A stretch of 64,000 nt of DNA. It comes from Pseudoduganella albidiflava (GTDB lineage Bacteria > Pseudomonadota > Gammaproteobacteria > Burkholderiales > Burkholderiaceae_D). The DNA is taken from positions 5,270,001 to 5,334,000 of the forward strand of contig NZ_CP036401.1 in assembly GCF_004322755.1 (NCBI RefSeq), written 5' to 3'. Under the pieces are notes generated by a model. It did not search any database. It saw only the letters and a list, made by a program, of their open reading frames with translations, and had not been told where the DNA came from. Position numbers and translations under genes: made by a program. Below are positions 54,938-64,000 of the stretch, in pieces (the first letter of the stretch is position 1; each line of letters opens with the position of its first letter).

Positions 54938-55894
54938 ATGAACGAGACCACCGCCTTCCACGACGGCGAGCGCAGGATGCAGGTGCTGGCCGGCGAAACT
55001 GCCATCGCCGACCGCAACATCGCAGGGCTGTCGGACAGCGTGATCGGCGGCGCCCGCCCGTTCATCGCGAAGCAGTCCATGGCGGTACTGGCCAGCACGG
55101 ATGCACGGGGTGCCGTCTGGGCTTCCGTGGTATTCGGCAAGCCGGGCTTCCTGCATACGGACGATGGCCATGCGATCGCCATCGACGTGCCGTACAAGGA
55201 CCGCGACCTGGCCGACCCGCTGTGGGAAAACATGGCGGCCCAGGCCGACCTGGGCATGCTGTTCATCGAGTTGGGCTCGCGGCGCCGCTATCGCGTGAAC
55301 GGCACCGTGCAGCGCCTGGACTCGCTCGGCGCCGGCGTGGCGATCCGCGAGGCTTACCCGAACTGCCCGAAATACATCCAGCGCCGCCACCTGCGCCAGA
55401 TTGGCGAATCAAAGCTGCCGGTGCAGGCCGCGCATGGCACGGTGCTGCGCGGCGCGGTGGCGGAGATCGCCACCAGGGCGGACACGCTCTTCGTGGCCAG
55501 CCGCCATGACCGTGCCGGCGCCGACGCATCCCACCGCGGCGGCCAGCCGGGCTTCGTCGAACTGGTGGACGACACCACGCTACGCATCCCCGACTACCAC
55601 GGCAACAGCCTGTTCAACACCCTCGGCAATATCGCGGCGGACGGCCGCGCCGGCCTCTGCATCCTGGATTTCACGCATGGCCAGGTGCTGCAGCTGACCG
55701 GCACCGCGGCCGTGCTGTGGAACCAGGACGATCCGCACGGCGAAACGGGCGGCACGCGGCGCTACTGGGAATTCAAGGTGCAACAATGGATCCTGCGCGA
55801 CCTGCCCCATGCGATGGAATGGGAATACCTCGATGCCTCGCCGTTCAATCCCGCCGTGCGGCATGCGGAACCGGATACGGGGAACACGCCATGA
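54938..55894 (+). CDS. PNPOx-like flavin protein
   Basis: A 318-residue protein of the pyridoxamine 5'-phosphate oxidase-like split-barrel type. Segments SMAVLASTDARGAVWASVVF, ELGSRRRYRVNGTVQRL, TLFVASRHDRAGADASHRGG and FNTLGNIAADGRAGLCILDF match FMN-binding members. AGGAGAAG precedes ATG. Its TGA overlaps the ATG of the reductase (ATGA), so they are translationally coupled. In other bacteria the two parts can be fused. The substrate is unknown. Confidence 0.85.
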   Translation: MNETTAFHDGERRMQVLAGETAIADRNIAGLSDSVIGGARPFIAKQSMAVLASTDARGAVWASVVFGKPGFLHTDDGHAIAIDVPYKDRDLADPLWENMAAQADLGMLFIELGSRRRYRVNGTVQRLDSLGAGVAIREAYPNCPKYIQRRHLRQIGESKLPVQAAHGTVLRGAVAEIATRADTLFVASRHDRAGADASHRGGQPGFVELVDDTTLRIPDYHGNSLFNTLGNIAADGRAGLCILDFTHGQVLQLTGTAAVLWNQDDPHGETGGTRRYWEFKVQQWILRDLPHAMEWEYLDASPFNPAVRHAEPDTGNTP

Positions 55895-56844
55895 ACTGCG
55901 TGATCGCGAACGTGATTACGCACGGCGCCAGGGTCAGGGAGTTCCACCTGCGCCGCGCGGACGGCCAGTCGCTGCCGGCATGGCGCGCGGGCGACCATGT
56001 GGTGCTGTCGTTCGCTTCGGCCGATGGCCGCCGTTTCGAGAACCGCTATTCGCTGGTCGGCCAGCCGGGCGATGCGGAGGTCTACCGGATTGCCGTGCAG
56101 CGCGAGCCTCGCGGGTGTGGCGGGTCGGTATGCCTGCACGATGAATTCCACGCCGGCAGTGCGATCGATGTGGCCGGGCCATGCAGCAGCTTCCCCTTAG
56201 GTTCCGCCCATGTACCCGGGGCGCGCGTGCTGCTGGTCGCGGGCGGCATCGGCATCACGCCGCTGGTGTCGATGGCCCATACGTTGAGCATGCAGGGCGC
56301 GGCCTTCACGCTGCACTACCTCGCACGCACCCAAGCCGACCTGTTCTTGCTCGACGAGCTGCGCGCCATCCCGGGAGGCGAGGTGATCACCCACCTGTCG
56401 CAGGGGTCCGGACTGGCCGATCTCGATGCCCTGCTCGGCGCTTTCGCGGAAGGCGACAGTGTGTATGCCTGCGGACCGGTCGCGCTGCTGCAGGCACTCG
56501 CCGATGCCGGCCGCCGCCAAGGCTGGCCGCAAGATGCGCTACGCTACGAAAGCTTCGGCAGCCGCGCCGAAATGTCCGATGGACCGCTGACGGTGGAGCT
56601 GGCGCTGTCGGGCATCACCGTGGAAGTGGCACCGGGCACTCCGATCCTGGATGCGCTGATCGCCGCCGATGCCTTCGTGTCGTACGACTGCCGGCGCGGC
56701 GAATGCGGCAACTGCTATACCCCGGTGCTGGCGGGAACGCCGTTGCACCGGGATGTCTGCCTGACGCCCGCGATGCGTGGTGCCGGCATGTGCACCTGTG
56801 TCTCGTGGGCTGCCGCGCCGGGCCGGCTCGTGCTGGAAATCTGA
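55891..56844 (+). CDS. VanB-type ferredoxin reductase
   Basis: A 317-residue oxidoreductase. An FMN/FAD-binding RFENRYSLVGQPGD and NAD-binding LLVAGGIGITPLVSMAH lead to a C-terminal 2Fe-2S domain with CRRGECGNCYTPVLAG and a later cysteine in DVCLTP. This matches vanillate-demethylase reductases and phthalate dioxygenase reductases. No oxygenase partner is adjacent, so the coupled PNPOx-like protein is the probable electron acceptor. Confidence 0.88.
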   Translation: MNCVIANVITHGARVREFHLRRADGQSLPAWRAGDHVVLSFASADGRRFENRYSLVGQPGDAEVYRIAVQREPRGCGGSVCLHDEFHAGSAIDVAGPCSSFPLGSAHVPGARVLLVAGGIGITPLVSMAHTLSMQGAAFTLHYLARTQADLFLLDELRAIPGGEVITHLSQGSGLADLDALLGAFAEGDSVYACGPVALLQALADAGRRQGWPQDALRYESFGSRAEMSDGPLTVELALSGITVEVAPGTPILDALIAADAFVSYDCRRGECGNCYTPVLAGTPLHRDVCLTPAMRGAGMCTCVSWAAAPGRLVLEI

Positions 56845-56910
56845 ACTTCGCTTCGAACCTTGAACCTTGAACTTTGCACCTCGAACTTTGCACCCTAAAC
56901 CTCATCCTGG
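56845..56910 (+). repeat. Short direct repeats before the DUF1348 gene
   Basis: CCTTGAA occurs twice in a row and GAACTTTGCACC twice, in a 75-bp gap. It is non-coding and has no clear role. Confidence 0.4.
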
Positions 56911-56918
56911 AGATTGCC

Positions 56919-57398
56919 ATGGCTGTCGATATCGAACCCCGCCCACCCCTGCCCCCCTTCACCCGCGACAGCGCCATCCGCAAAGTGCGGCTCGCCGAAG
57001 ACGGATGGAACGCGCGCGATCCCCTGCGGGTGAGCCTGGCCTATACGCCGGACAGCAAATGGCGCAACCGCGCCGAATTCGTCAACGGGCGGGAAGAGAT
57101 CGTGCAGATGCTGTCCCGCAAATGGGCCCGGGAGCTGGAATACCGGCTGATCAAGGAACTGTGGGCATTCGAGGGCAACCGGATCGCCGTGCGCTATGCC
57201 TATGAGTGGCGCGACGATTCGGGCAACTGGTTCCGTTCATATGGCAACGAGAACTGGGAGTTCGACGAGCACGGGCTGATGGCGCGGCGCTTCGCCTGCA
57301 TCAACGACCTGCCGATCAGGGAAGAGGATCGCAAGTTCCGCTGGCCACAGGGCCGGCGGCCGGACGATCATCCCGGCTTGAGCGACCTGGGGCTGTGA
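56919..57398 (+). CDS. DUF1348/NTF2-like protein
   Basis: A 159-residue small protein. [40 protein letters not shown] and [20 protein letters not shown] match the DUF1348 family, an NTF2-like fold without known catalysis. TGGAGA precedes ATG at 56919. It follows the reductase gene on the same strand and is probably in that operon. Confidence 0.85.
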   Translation: MAVDIEPRPPLPPFTRDSAIRKVRLAEDGWNARDPLRVSLAYTPDSKWRNRAEFVNGREEIVQMLSRKWARELEYRLIKELWAFEGNRIAVRYAYEWRDDSGNWFRSYGNENWEFDEHGLMARRFACINDLPIREEDRKFRWPQGRRPDDHPGLSDLGL

Positions 57399-57453
57399 AT
57401 AGTGGCGGGGCGCCATGGTGGAATCCGGCGCCCTGCTTTTCAAAAAACGCGGA

Positions 57454-57599
57454 TAAAAAAAAGCCGGCTTATCGGCCGGCTTGAATCCAATTCTGTAGAG
57501 AGTTGGAGGAGACAGATGAATCATCCCATTTTCGCGGCAGGCATGCCAATTGATTGTTGGGATAGTGCTCATCACCGCGGTGAATGATTGAAAGCGATT
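57454..57599 (-). ncRNA. Candidate small RNA A with CUCC loop
   Basis: A minus-strand unit ends in a terminator (57454-57482: stem GCCGGC with a run of T on the minus strand). Upstream, TCTGT and ACAGA pair around the loop CTCCTCCAACTCTCT. The block from 57484 to 57599 is homologous to 57783-57914. A 12-bp palindrome TCACCGCGGTGA lies near its 5' end. No protein is encoded. The 5' end is a guess. Confidence 0.65.
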
Positions 57600-57750
57600 C
57601 AAGTATTCGGCGTCTTTTCGGCGTGTTTTCGGCATTCGTTCTCCCGCCTGCCGTGCGCAGGCGAGGGGTCCCGGCCAGTGCGCATTCGACAGCCAGCCGA
57701 TCGGCCGGTCAACGCGATATTCGGATTTCCGCTACCTGCGCCGGACGCAC

Positions 57751-57914
57751 AAAAAAAATGGCCGGCGCATCGCGCCGGCCAAAATCCAATTCTGTGAAGA
57801 GTTGGAGGAGACAGGTGCATCATTTCATTTTATCGACCGGCTTGCCAATTGATTGTTCGGATAGCCATCATCACCGCGGCGAATAATTAAACATAATTCA
57901 TGCTGAAAGCGATT
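57751..57914 (-). ncRNA. Candidate small RNA B with CUCC loop
   Basis: The second copy of the same unit. Its terminator (57751-57781) uses a different stem (GGCCGGCGC/GCGCCGGCC), yet CTGT...ACAG around CTCCTCCAACTCTTC, the CAATTGATTGTT segment and the ATCACCGCGG segment are retained. An insertion of about 13 bp separates it from copy A near the 5' end. Changed stem and kept loop point to functional RNA. Confidence 0.65.
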
Positions 57915-57970
57915 GATCCCTGCGGTGCTTGTCGACCAGGTCCGATGAACGGTTGCCCGGTGCCGATGGC

Positions 57971-58954
57971 TCAACCCTTGATGAAGGCGAGGATGTCCGC
58001 GTTGATCACGTCCGCATGCGTGGTCGGCATGCCGTGCGGGTAGCCCTTGTAGGTCTTCAGGGTGCCGTTCTTCAGCAGCTTGGCGGACAGCGGACCGGAA
58101 TCGGCGTAAGGCACGATCTGGTCATCGTCGCCGTGCTGCACCAGCACGGGCAGCGAGATCTTCTTCAGGTCTTCGGTGAAATCGGTCTGCGAGAACGCCA
58201 CCACGCCGTCGTAGTGCGCCTTGGCGCCGCCCATCATGCCCTGCCGCCACCAGTTCTGGATCACGCCTTCCTGCGGCTTCACGCCCGGCCGGTTGAAGCC
58301 GTAGAACGGGCCGGATGGCAGGTCGCGGTAGAACTGCGCACGGTTCGTGGCGACCTGCTGCTGGATGCCGTCGAACACGTCCTTCGGCAGGCCGCCCGGG
58401 TTGGAGGCCGACTTGACCATCAGTGGCGGCACCGCGGCGATCAGCACCGCCTTGGCGGCACGCGACTCGCCATGGCGCGCCAGATAGCGCACCACTTCGC
58501 CACCGCCGGTGGAGTGGCCGACGTGGATCGCGCCCTTCAGGTCCAGGTGCTTGACCACGGCGGCCAGGTCGTCGGCATAGTGATCCATGTCGTGGCCCGT
58601 GGCGACCTGGCTCGAACGGCCATGGCCGCGGCGGTCGTGAGCGACGACGCGGAAGCCCTGCGCCACGAAGAACATCATCTGCGCATCCCAGTCGTCGGAA
58701 CTGAGCGGCCAGCCATGCGAGAACACGATCGGCGTGCCGCTGCCCCAGTCCTTGTAGAAGATCTCCACGCCATCCTTGGTGGTGACAGTGCTCGTAGCCA
58801 TGCGCGATTTTCCTTTCGTGGTGGGTTGCGCACCCGCCGCGGCGTGCGCGGGTGCGATGGTGCTCATCCAGGCCAGCGGCAATGCCGCCGCGCTGCCGCC
58901 GGCGAGGAGGATGTGCCGGCGTTTCTGGTCGATGTTCTTGTCTTCGGTTGTCAT
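57971..58954 (-). CDS. Alpha/beta hydrolase, chloroperoxidase-like
   Basis: A 327-residue hydrolase. Tat-like leader [20 protein letters not shown] with RR is followed by the hydrolase domain: [20 protein letters not shown], nucleophile GHSTGGG, Asp in [11 protein letters not shown] and His in YPHGM. The fold matches non-heme chloroperoxidase/arylesterase proteins. A strong AAAGGA site precedes an internal ATG at 58801 that would give a 276-residue leaderless form. The substrate is unknown. Confidence 0.88.
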   Translation of the reverse strand: MTTEDKNIDQKRRHILLAGGSAAALPLAWMSTIAPAHAAAGAQPTTKGKSRMATSTVTTKDGVEIFYKDWGSGTPIVFSHGWPLSSDDWDAQMMFFVAQGFRVVAHDRRGHGRSSQVATGHDMDHYADDLAAVVKHLDLKGAIHVGHSTGGGEVVRYLARHGESRAAKAVLIAAVPPLMVKSASNPGGLPKDVFDGIQQQVATNRAQFYRDLPSGPFYGFNRPGVKPQEGVIQNWWRQGMMGGAKAHYDGVVAFSQTDFTEDLKKISLPVLVQHGDDDQIVPYADSGPLSAKLLKNGTLKTYKGYPHGMPTTHADVINADILAFIKG

Positions 58955-59168
58955 CTGTGTGGTCCCTGTTCTGGTGTGCGGCTGCCTGCCCGGTGGCTTG
59001 CGTTTGCCGCTGGTTCGATTGGCTTGCGCCGCGATTGCCAATGCGGTCATTGTCGGAGCTGCGGGAGCGGCGGTCCAGCCATCCAAAGGAATAGGCCGAG
59101 CCAGAAAAAATGGGGGAGGCGGAGGCGGCGAAGCGCGCTTTGGGGAAACCGACCGGCCCGACCGGCCG

Positions 59169-59897
59169 TCAATCAGGCTCGATCACCAGCTGGACGGCGG
59201 CGCTGCTGAAGCTGGAGATGCCGTATTCGAACGGCTTGCCATCCTGGTCGACGTAGACGGTTTCCACGTACAGGATCGGCAGGGAGGCCGGCTGGCCGAG
59301 CTGCTGCGCCACCTCGTTGCCCGGCATGCGCGCCGTGATGCGGCTCAGTTTGCGCTGGAACTGCGTGATGCCGAACCGCGCCAGCGCGACGTGGGTCTTG
59401 CCGGCTTCCCGGTAAGCCTCGCCGAAGCCTTCGAAGCGCGGCAGCGGGAAGTATTGCGTGCACACGCCGATCACCTTGCCGTCCACCACGTCCAGCGAAT
59501 CGATGGCCAGCGTTTTCGCACGCGAGGAGAGTTCCAGCAGCGCGGCGATGTCGGCCGGCGGGCGCACGCTTTCCCAGCCGAGGATCTCGCTCTTGCCGAC
59601 GCGGCGCGCCTTGACGACGCTATGCGCAAGCCGGGTGCGCCGGCCGATCCGGTAGTCGAGGAAATCCTCGCGCACGAAGGTGCCGCGGCCGTGCACCACT
59701 TCCACCATGCCCTGCTCGACCAGCGCCTTGACCGCCTGCCGCACCGTATGGCGGTTGACGGCGAAGCGCTCGGCCAGCTCGATTTCGTTCGGCAGACGGC
59801 CCAGCAGGCGGCCAGCGAGGATATCGCTGCCCAGCGACTCCTGGATCTGCTTCCAGACGGTGGTGCCGGCCTGGCGAACGATCAAATTTTCGGACAT
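59169..59897 (-). CDS. GntR-family (UTRA) regulator of phosphonate use
   Basis: A 242-residue regulator. The winged helix (about 15-80) reads [20 protein letters not shown] and [16 protein letters not shown]. The UTRA ligand domain has [20 protein letters not shown] and [15 protein letters not shown]. Placement 82 bp after the PhnWX gene points to control of aminoethylphosphonate use. PhnF-like annotation is by position; the inducer is not established. Confidence 0.82.
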   Translation of the reverse strand: MSENLIVRQAGTTVWKQIQESLGSDILAGRLLGRLPNEIELAERFAVNRHTVRQAVKALVEQGMVEVVHGRGTFVREDFLDYRIGRRTRLAHSVVKARRVGKSEILGWESVRPPADIAALLELSSRAKTLAIDSLDVVDGKVIGVCTQYFPLPRFEGFGEAYREAGKTHVALARFGITQFQRKLSRITARMPGNEVAQQLGQPASLPILYVETVYVDQDGKPFEYGISSFSSAAVQLVIEPD

Positions 59898-59979
59898 TCA
59901 GCAGCACTCCATCGGGCGAAAATACACCGCGGCGATTGTCGCATATTTGCCATGGGCGCGGTGGCGGCCATCGCGGCGG

Positions 59980-61905
59980 TCAAGGCCGCTCGCCCCGTGC
60001 CAGCCGGGCGTCGATCCGCGCGATCACTTCCGGCAGGTCGGCAATCGTGCCGATAACGTAATGGGCGCCGGCCGCCCGCAGCGTGGCGGCCGCCGCATCG
60101 AAGCGCCGTTCGCGTTCCTCCCCCGGCAGGGCGGCCAACTCCTGCTCCGCCAGGCCGACTTCGTTGCCCGACAGCGCGACACCCACCGTCCACATGCCTG
60201 CCGCCAGGCCTTCCGCGATGCCAGGCACGGTGTCGTCCACTTTCACGCAGGCCCGCACGTCGGTCACGCCCAGCGCCACCACGTTGTCCAGCGCCATCCA
60301 TGGCCCCGGGCGGCCACCGGCCGGCAGGTCGTCGGTGGCGACCACGTGATCGACCACCAGTCCGTCGGCGGCGGCCCTGGGCAGCAGCCTGTCCACCACC
60401 ACGCGCGGATAGCCGGTGCACGAGCCGATCTTCACGCCGCGCGCCCGCAACGCCGCCAGCACATCCACCGCGCCGGCGATCGGTGCCGAGTACTGGCCGA
60501 CGCGCTCGACCTGCAGCGGCAGGAAGGCGCTGTACAGCGTGTCGACGTCGCTGTCCGTCATCGGTGCGCCGAAGCGCTGCTGCCAGCGCTGGGCCACGCC
60601 GTCCTGGCGGCCGAGCGCCTGGATATGGTCCCACTTGGCCAGGCCCATCGGCACGCGCGCTTCGGCCAGCGAGATGCGCACGCCGAAGCCTTCGAACGCG
60701 TCGATGAGCACCTGGGTCGGTGCGAAGGAGCCGAAATCCACCATTGTGCCGGCCCAGTCGAAGATGACGGCCTGCACTCCACCTTCGCAGGGCGCCGCGC
60801 GGCGCGGCCGCGAGATGCCCATTTCGCCCAGCACGGTGGCCACCGCGGCGACCGCGCGCTCGATATCGGCGGCTTCGATGGCGCCGATGCAGCCGACACG
60901 GAACGTTTCCACCGCGGTCAGCTTGCCGGGGTACAGGATCACGCCGTGTTCCTTGACGCGGCGATAGAACTCGCCGAAGTTCCAGTTCGGGTGATCCGGC
61001 GCATACACGGTGACGATGATGGGCGCCTGCACGTCGGCCGGCAGGAAGGAGCGCAGGCCGATGGCCGCCAGTCCTTCGACGAGCGCCTTGCAGTTGGCGC
61101 TGTAGCGGGCCAGCCGCGCGGGCTGGCCGCCCTGCTCTTCATACTGGTCCAGCGCGCAATCGAACGCGGCCACCACGTGGGTCGGCGGCGTGTAGCGCCA
61201 CTGGCCGGTACGGTGCATGTAGCGCCACTGGTCGTGCAGGTCCAGCGACAGCGAATGCGCGCGGCCCTCTGCCTGCTCGAGTGCGGCGCGGCGCACCAGC
61301 ACGAAGCCCATGCCCGGCACGCCTTCCAGGCACTTGTTGCTGGAGCCGATAACCGCCTCGAACGCCAGCTCGCGGCACGACAGCGGCAAGGCGCCGAAGG
61401 CACTCATGGCGTCGATCACCAGCGCGCGGCCGGCCGCAGCCACCTCGGCGGCGATGGCCGGCAGCGGATTGAGAATGCCGGTGCTGGTTTCGCAGTGGAT
61501 CACGCCGACGTGGGTGATGTGCGGATCGGCGGCCAGCCGTGCGCGCACGACGGCCGGATCGACGGCGGACGTCTCGCCGAAATCCTCCACCTCGACGCGG
61601 CGGCCCATGACAGCGGCCAGCTGAGCCATCCGCTTGCCGTAGGCGCCGTTCGCCAGCACCAGCAGCTTGCCGTCACGCGGCACCAGGGTACCGATGGCCG
61701 CTTCCACGGCAAAGGTACCGGAGCCCTGCAGCGGCACGCAAACATAGTCGTCGCCGCCGTCGATGATGCCGACCAGGCGGCGGCCGATGCGCGCGGTCAG
61801 CGCGTTGAAGTCGCCGTCCCACGATCCCCAGTCGTATTGCATGGCGTTCTTCGTACGGGCGGTGGTGGTCAGGGGGCCGGGAGTCAGGAGCAGTGGTGCT
61901 TGCAT
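59980..61905 (-). CDS. phnWX: Fused 2-AEP aminotransferase and phosphonoacetaldehyde hydrolase
   Basis: A 641-residue two-domain enzyme. Domain 1 (about 1-365) is Phn[26 protein letters not shown] and the PLP-lysine region [15 protein letters not shown]. Domain 2 (about 375-641) is PhnX: nucleophile FDWAGTMVD, Schiff-base Lys in [10 protein letters not shown] and [16 protein letters not shown]. Together they turn 2-aminoethylphosphonate to acetaldehyde and phosphate with pyruvate as amino acceptor. ATG at 61905 lies 25 bp after the permease gene. Confidence 0.93.
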   Translation of the reverse strand: MQAPLLLTPGPLTTTARTKNAMQYDWGSWDGDFNALTARIGRRLVGIIDGGDDYVCVPLQGSGTFAVEAAIGTLVPRDGKLLVLANGAYGKRMAQLAAVMGRRVEVEDFGETSAVDPAVVRARLAADPHITHVGVIHCETSTGILNPLPAIAAEVAAAGRALVIDAMSAFGALPLSCRELAFEAVIGSSNKCLEGVPGMGFVLVRRAALEQAEGRAHSLSLDLHDQWRYMHRTGQWRYTPPTHVVAAFDCALDQYEEQGGQPARLARYSANCKALVEGLAAIGLRSFLPADVQAPIIVTVYAPDHPNWNFGEFYRRVKEHGVILYPGKLTAVETFRVGCIGAIEAADIERAVAAVATVLGEMGISRPRRAAPCEGGVQAVIFDWAGTMVDFGSFAPTQVLIDAFEGFGVRISLAEARVPMGLAKWDHIQALGRQDGVAQRWQQRFGAPMTDSDVDTLYSAFLPLQVERVGQYSAPIAGAVDVLAALRARGVKIGSCTGYPRVVVDRLLPRAAADGLVVDHVVATDDLPAGGRPGPWMALDNVVALGVTDVRACVKVDDTVPGIAEGLAAGMWTVGVALSGNEVGLAEQELAALPGEERERRFDAAAATLRAAGAHYVIGTIADLPEVIARIDARLARGERP

Positions 61906-61930
61906 GGTGTAGTCGAGAGAGGTGAAAAAA

Positions 61931-63664
61931 TCAGTTGGCGCGCCAGCGTTGCAGGCGGTGCCCGCAGTACCAGCCGACGGTGTTCAGCAGCAGCGAGACC
62001 GCGCCGGAACAGGCGACGATCAGCGTGGCCATCGCGGCGGCGGCGGCGGTATCGCCCGCATCGTCCATGTTGAGCACGGCCAGCGAGGCCAGTTCGGTCT
62101 CGGGGCTGTAGAGGAAGATCACGCAGCTGACGGTGGTCATGCTGGAAACGAACAGGTAGCGGAAAACGTTCAGCAGCGACGGCAGCACGATGGGCAGCGT
62201 GACCCGCAGGCAGCACACCCACCAGCCCTGCCCCAGGCTGCGCGACGCGGCTTCGATCTCGCCGTCGATCTGGCGCAGCGACGTGGTCAGCGTCATGTGG
62301 GCGGTGGTATAGAAGTGGCAGACGCACGACGCCGCCATCAGCGTCATGCCGCCGTACAGGCCATGCAGCGGATTGGCGGGATGGCTGAAGAACATGGCAT
62401 AGCCCAGCCCCAGCACCATGCCCGGCACCGCCATCGGGACGACGGCGATGGCGCGCACCAGCAGGGCCGCGCCGGGCGCCACCGGCTGCTTTTCCAGCAG
62501 GTAGGCGTTGACGAATACCAGCAGCGTGCCGGCGAGTGCGCTGGCGCCGGACAGCACGAAGCTGTTGCGGAAGGCGTCCCAGCCGCCGCCATCCTGGTGC
62601 TCGAAATCGAAGTGCGCCAGCGTCAGGCTCATGTCGTACGGCCACAGCTTGATGAAAGCGGCGGCCACCGCCGCGCCGGCCAGCGCCAGCAGGAACACGG
62701 CGACCGCGCCGCAGGCCAGCGACAGCAGCATGTCGCGCCCGGCGTGCGGCCTGGCGTGATACTGCACGGAGCGTCCCGTCATGCCGGCCTGTGCGCGCCG
62801 GGCCACGCGCCGCTGGATGGCGAAGCTGGCCAGCGCCGGCAGCAGCAACAGCAGGCCAATGACGGCGCCGCGCCCGAAGTCATGTTGGCCGATCACCTGC
62901 TTGTAGGCTTCCAGCGCCAGCACGCTGGTCTGGCCGCCGATCACCTTGGGCACGCCGAAATCCGTGGCGGCCATGGTCAGTACCAGCGTGGCGGCCGATA
63001 CCAGGCCATAGCGGGCATTGGGCAGCGTGATCGTGATGAAGCGCCGCAGCCTGCCGGCGCCCAGCGTTTCGGCGGCCTCGTAGAGCCGCGCATCGGCCAC
63101 CGACAGCGCCGCGGTCAGCACCAGCAGCGCGTGGGGAAATGTGTAGAAGGCTTCGCCCAGCACGATGCCGAGCGGCCCGTAGATGCTGGCACCGGCAGGT
63201 AGAACGGCCAGCCAGCCCTTCAGCAATCCCTGGTTGCCGAACAGGTAGACCAGCGAGATGGCCGGCATCAGCGACGGTGCCAGCAGCGGCGCCAGGCAGA
63301 CCAGGCGCAGCACCGGCTTGCCGGCGATGCGCGAGCGGGTCAGCGCGAATGCCACCACGAACGCGGCGGGAAGCACCAGCGCCAGCGTCGCCACCGCGAT
63401 CGTCAGGCTGTTCCACGCGGCGGCCTGGATGCGCGGTTCGGCCACCGTGCGCGCGATATCCGCGATACCGGCCCTCGTGAGAATCGCCAGCAGCGGCAGC
63501 ACGAGAAACGCCAGCAGCACGGCAAGGCACAGCCATTGCAGCAGCGCAGCGAAGCGGTCGCCGGCACCGCGCACGCCTGGCATCGCCGCGCCGCGCAGTC
63601 CCGGAATCACGCCGCCGCGCGGAAGCGCCGGCAGCAGCGCAGGCAGCAAGGAGCGGCCGTTCAT
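61931..63664 (-). CDS. Fused AEP ABC-transporter permease
   Basis: A 577-residue inner-membrane protein with about 12 helices, double the usual permease length. Two permease units are visible: the first carries [20 protein letters not shown], the second [20 protein letters not shown], each near the EAA loop that contacts the ATPase. It matches the aminoethylphosphonate permeases in which PhnU and PhnV are joined. ATG at 63664 overlaps the TGA of the ATPase gene. Confidence 0.87.
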   Translation of the reverse strand: MNGRSLLPALLPALPRGGVIPGLRGAAMPGVRGAGDRFAALLQWLCLAVLLAFLVLPLLAILTRAGIADIARTVAEPRIQAAAWNSLTIAVATLALVLPAAFVVAFALTRSRIAGKPVLRLVCLAPLLAPSLMPAISLVYLFGNQGLLKGWLAVLPAGASIYGPLGIVLGEAFYTFPHALLVLTAALSVADARLYEAAETLGAGRLRRFITITLPNARYGLVSAATLVLTMAATDFGVPKVIGGQTSVLALEAYKQVIGQHDFGRGAVIGLLLLLPALASFAIQRRVARRAQAGMTGRSVQYHARPHAGRDMLLSLACGAVAVFLLALAGAAVAAAFIKLWPYDMSLTLAHFDFEHQDGGGWDAFRNSFVLSGASALAGTLLVFVNAYLLEKQPVAPGAALLVRAIAVVPMAVPGMVLGLGYAMFFSHPANPLHGLYGGMTLMAASCVCHFYTTAHMTLTTSLRQIDGEIEAASRSLGQGWWVCCLRVTLPIVLPSLLNVFRYLFVSSMTTVSCVIFLYSPETELASLAVLNMDDAGDTAAAAAMATLIVACSGAVSLLLNTVGWYCGHRLQRWRAN

Positions 63665-64000
63665 GCCGCACCATCGATGAAGTAGCGCACCGCGTGCGGC
63701 GCGATCGATACCGGCACACGCCCGCCCGGCACCAGCAGCGGGTAGCCTGGATCGTTGCGCGACACGTCCACCGTCAGCAGGGCATCGCGGTCGGCCGCCA
63801 GCGACAGCACGGCGCGGCGCACGCCGCCAAGGAAGTCCACCCGCTCGACGATGGCCATCGTCATGCTGCCACCGGCCGACCAGTGCGGCTCGACCCGGAT
63901 ATCCTCCGGGCGGCAGAATGCCGTCGCGACAGGCACCCCGGTCGGCAGGCTGCGGCCGAACGACAGGTCGCCCGAACGAACCACGCCTTCCTCATCCTGC
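63661..64000 (-). CDS. C-terminal part of AEP ABC-transporter ATPase (partial)
   Basis: 112 residues to the stop; the rest lies beyond the right edge. It carries the TOBE-like tail (AFCRPEDIRVEPHWSAGG, then ERVDFLGGVRRAVLSL). Walker motifs are outside the window. TGA overlaps the permease start (ATGA), so the operon runs ATPase-permease-PhnWX-GntR. A PhnT-like role is inferred from order and tail. Confidence 0.75.
   Translation of the reverse strand, partial: QDEEGVVRSGDLSFGRSLPTGVPVATAFCRPEDIRVEPHWSAGGSMTMAIVERVDFLGGVRRAVLSLAADRDALLTVDVSRNDPGYPLLVPGGRVPVSIAPHAVRYFIDGAA

Overview
The window is a high-GC bacterial chromosome segment, most likely from a Massilia-type member of the Oxalobacteraceae (Betaproteobacteria). 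The rRNA operon has the 16S text expected of that family, its spacer carries tRNA-Ile and tRNA-Ala, and there is a PEP-CTERM protein plus many c-di-GMP enzymes. The assignment rests on recalled sequence features and no database search was run. No prophage, conjugative element, CRISPR array or transposase gene is visible; the mobile component is a set of small non-coding repeats.

Layout. 1-5.1 kb: end of a protein made of YSGR repeats, two small proteins, an epimerase divergent from a ferredoxin-type reductase, an MFS exporter and an HPF/RaiA-like protein. 5.2-12.5 kb: cobalamin-binding protein, diguanylate cyclase, DUF5610 protein, exonuclease I, PyrF, and a LemA-TPM-TPM operon. 12.5-26.8 kb: a repeat-rich non-coding stretch with two terminators, VanZ, TraB/GumN, an M20 peptidase, a hybrid histidine kinase, a luciferase-like oxidoreductase, an MFS transporter, GluQRS, a PEP-CTERM protein, a hydrolase and an HExxH protein. 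26.8-30.3 kb: a three-gene operon of a photoactive-yellow-protein-like PAS protein and two GGDEF proteins whose reading frames overlap, a candidate light-to-c-di-GMP module. 30.5-44.3 kb: lipoproteins, a CAP-domain protein, an S24 repressor with operator-like palindromes, a large DUF4450 protein, an SDR/LEH-like pair facing a LysR regulator, an MFS transporter and an AAC(6')-like acetyltransferase. 44.6-50.4 kb: an rRNA operon on the minus strand, 16S-tRNA-Ile-tRNA-Ala-23S-5S, followed by a truncated second 5S copy. 50.6-53.1 kb: an ECF sigma factor, its NrsF/DUF1109 anti-sigma factor and a spondin-domain protein preceded by a GTAACC-N16-CGAA promoter. 53.4-57.4 kb: DsrE protein and a LysR regulator divergent from a PNPOx-like/VanB-like redox pair. 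57.4-57.9 kb: two homologous minus-strand small RNA candidates. 58.0-64.0 kb: a secreted-type hydrolase and an aminoethylphosphonate operon (ATPase, fused permease, fused PhnW-PhnX, GntR regulator).

The strongest leads are the PYP-GGDEF-EAL operon, the sigma/anti-sigma/spondin circuit, the family of small elements with 16-bp terminal inverted repeats, the CUCC-loop small RNA candidates, and the YSGR repeat protein cut by the left edge.
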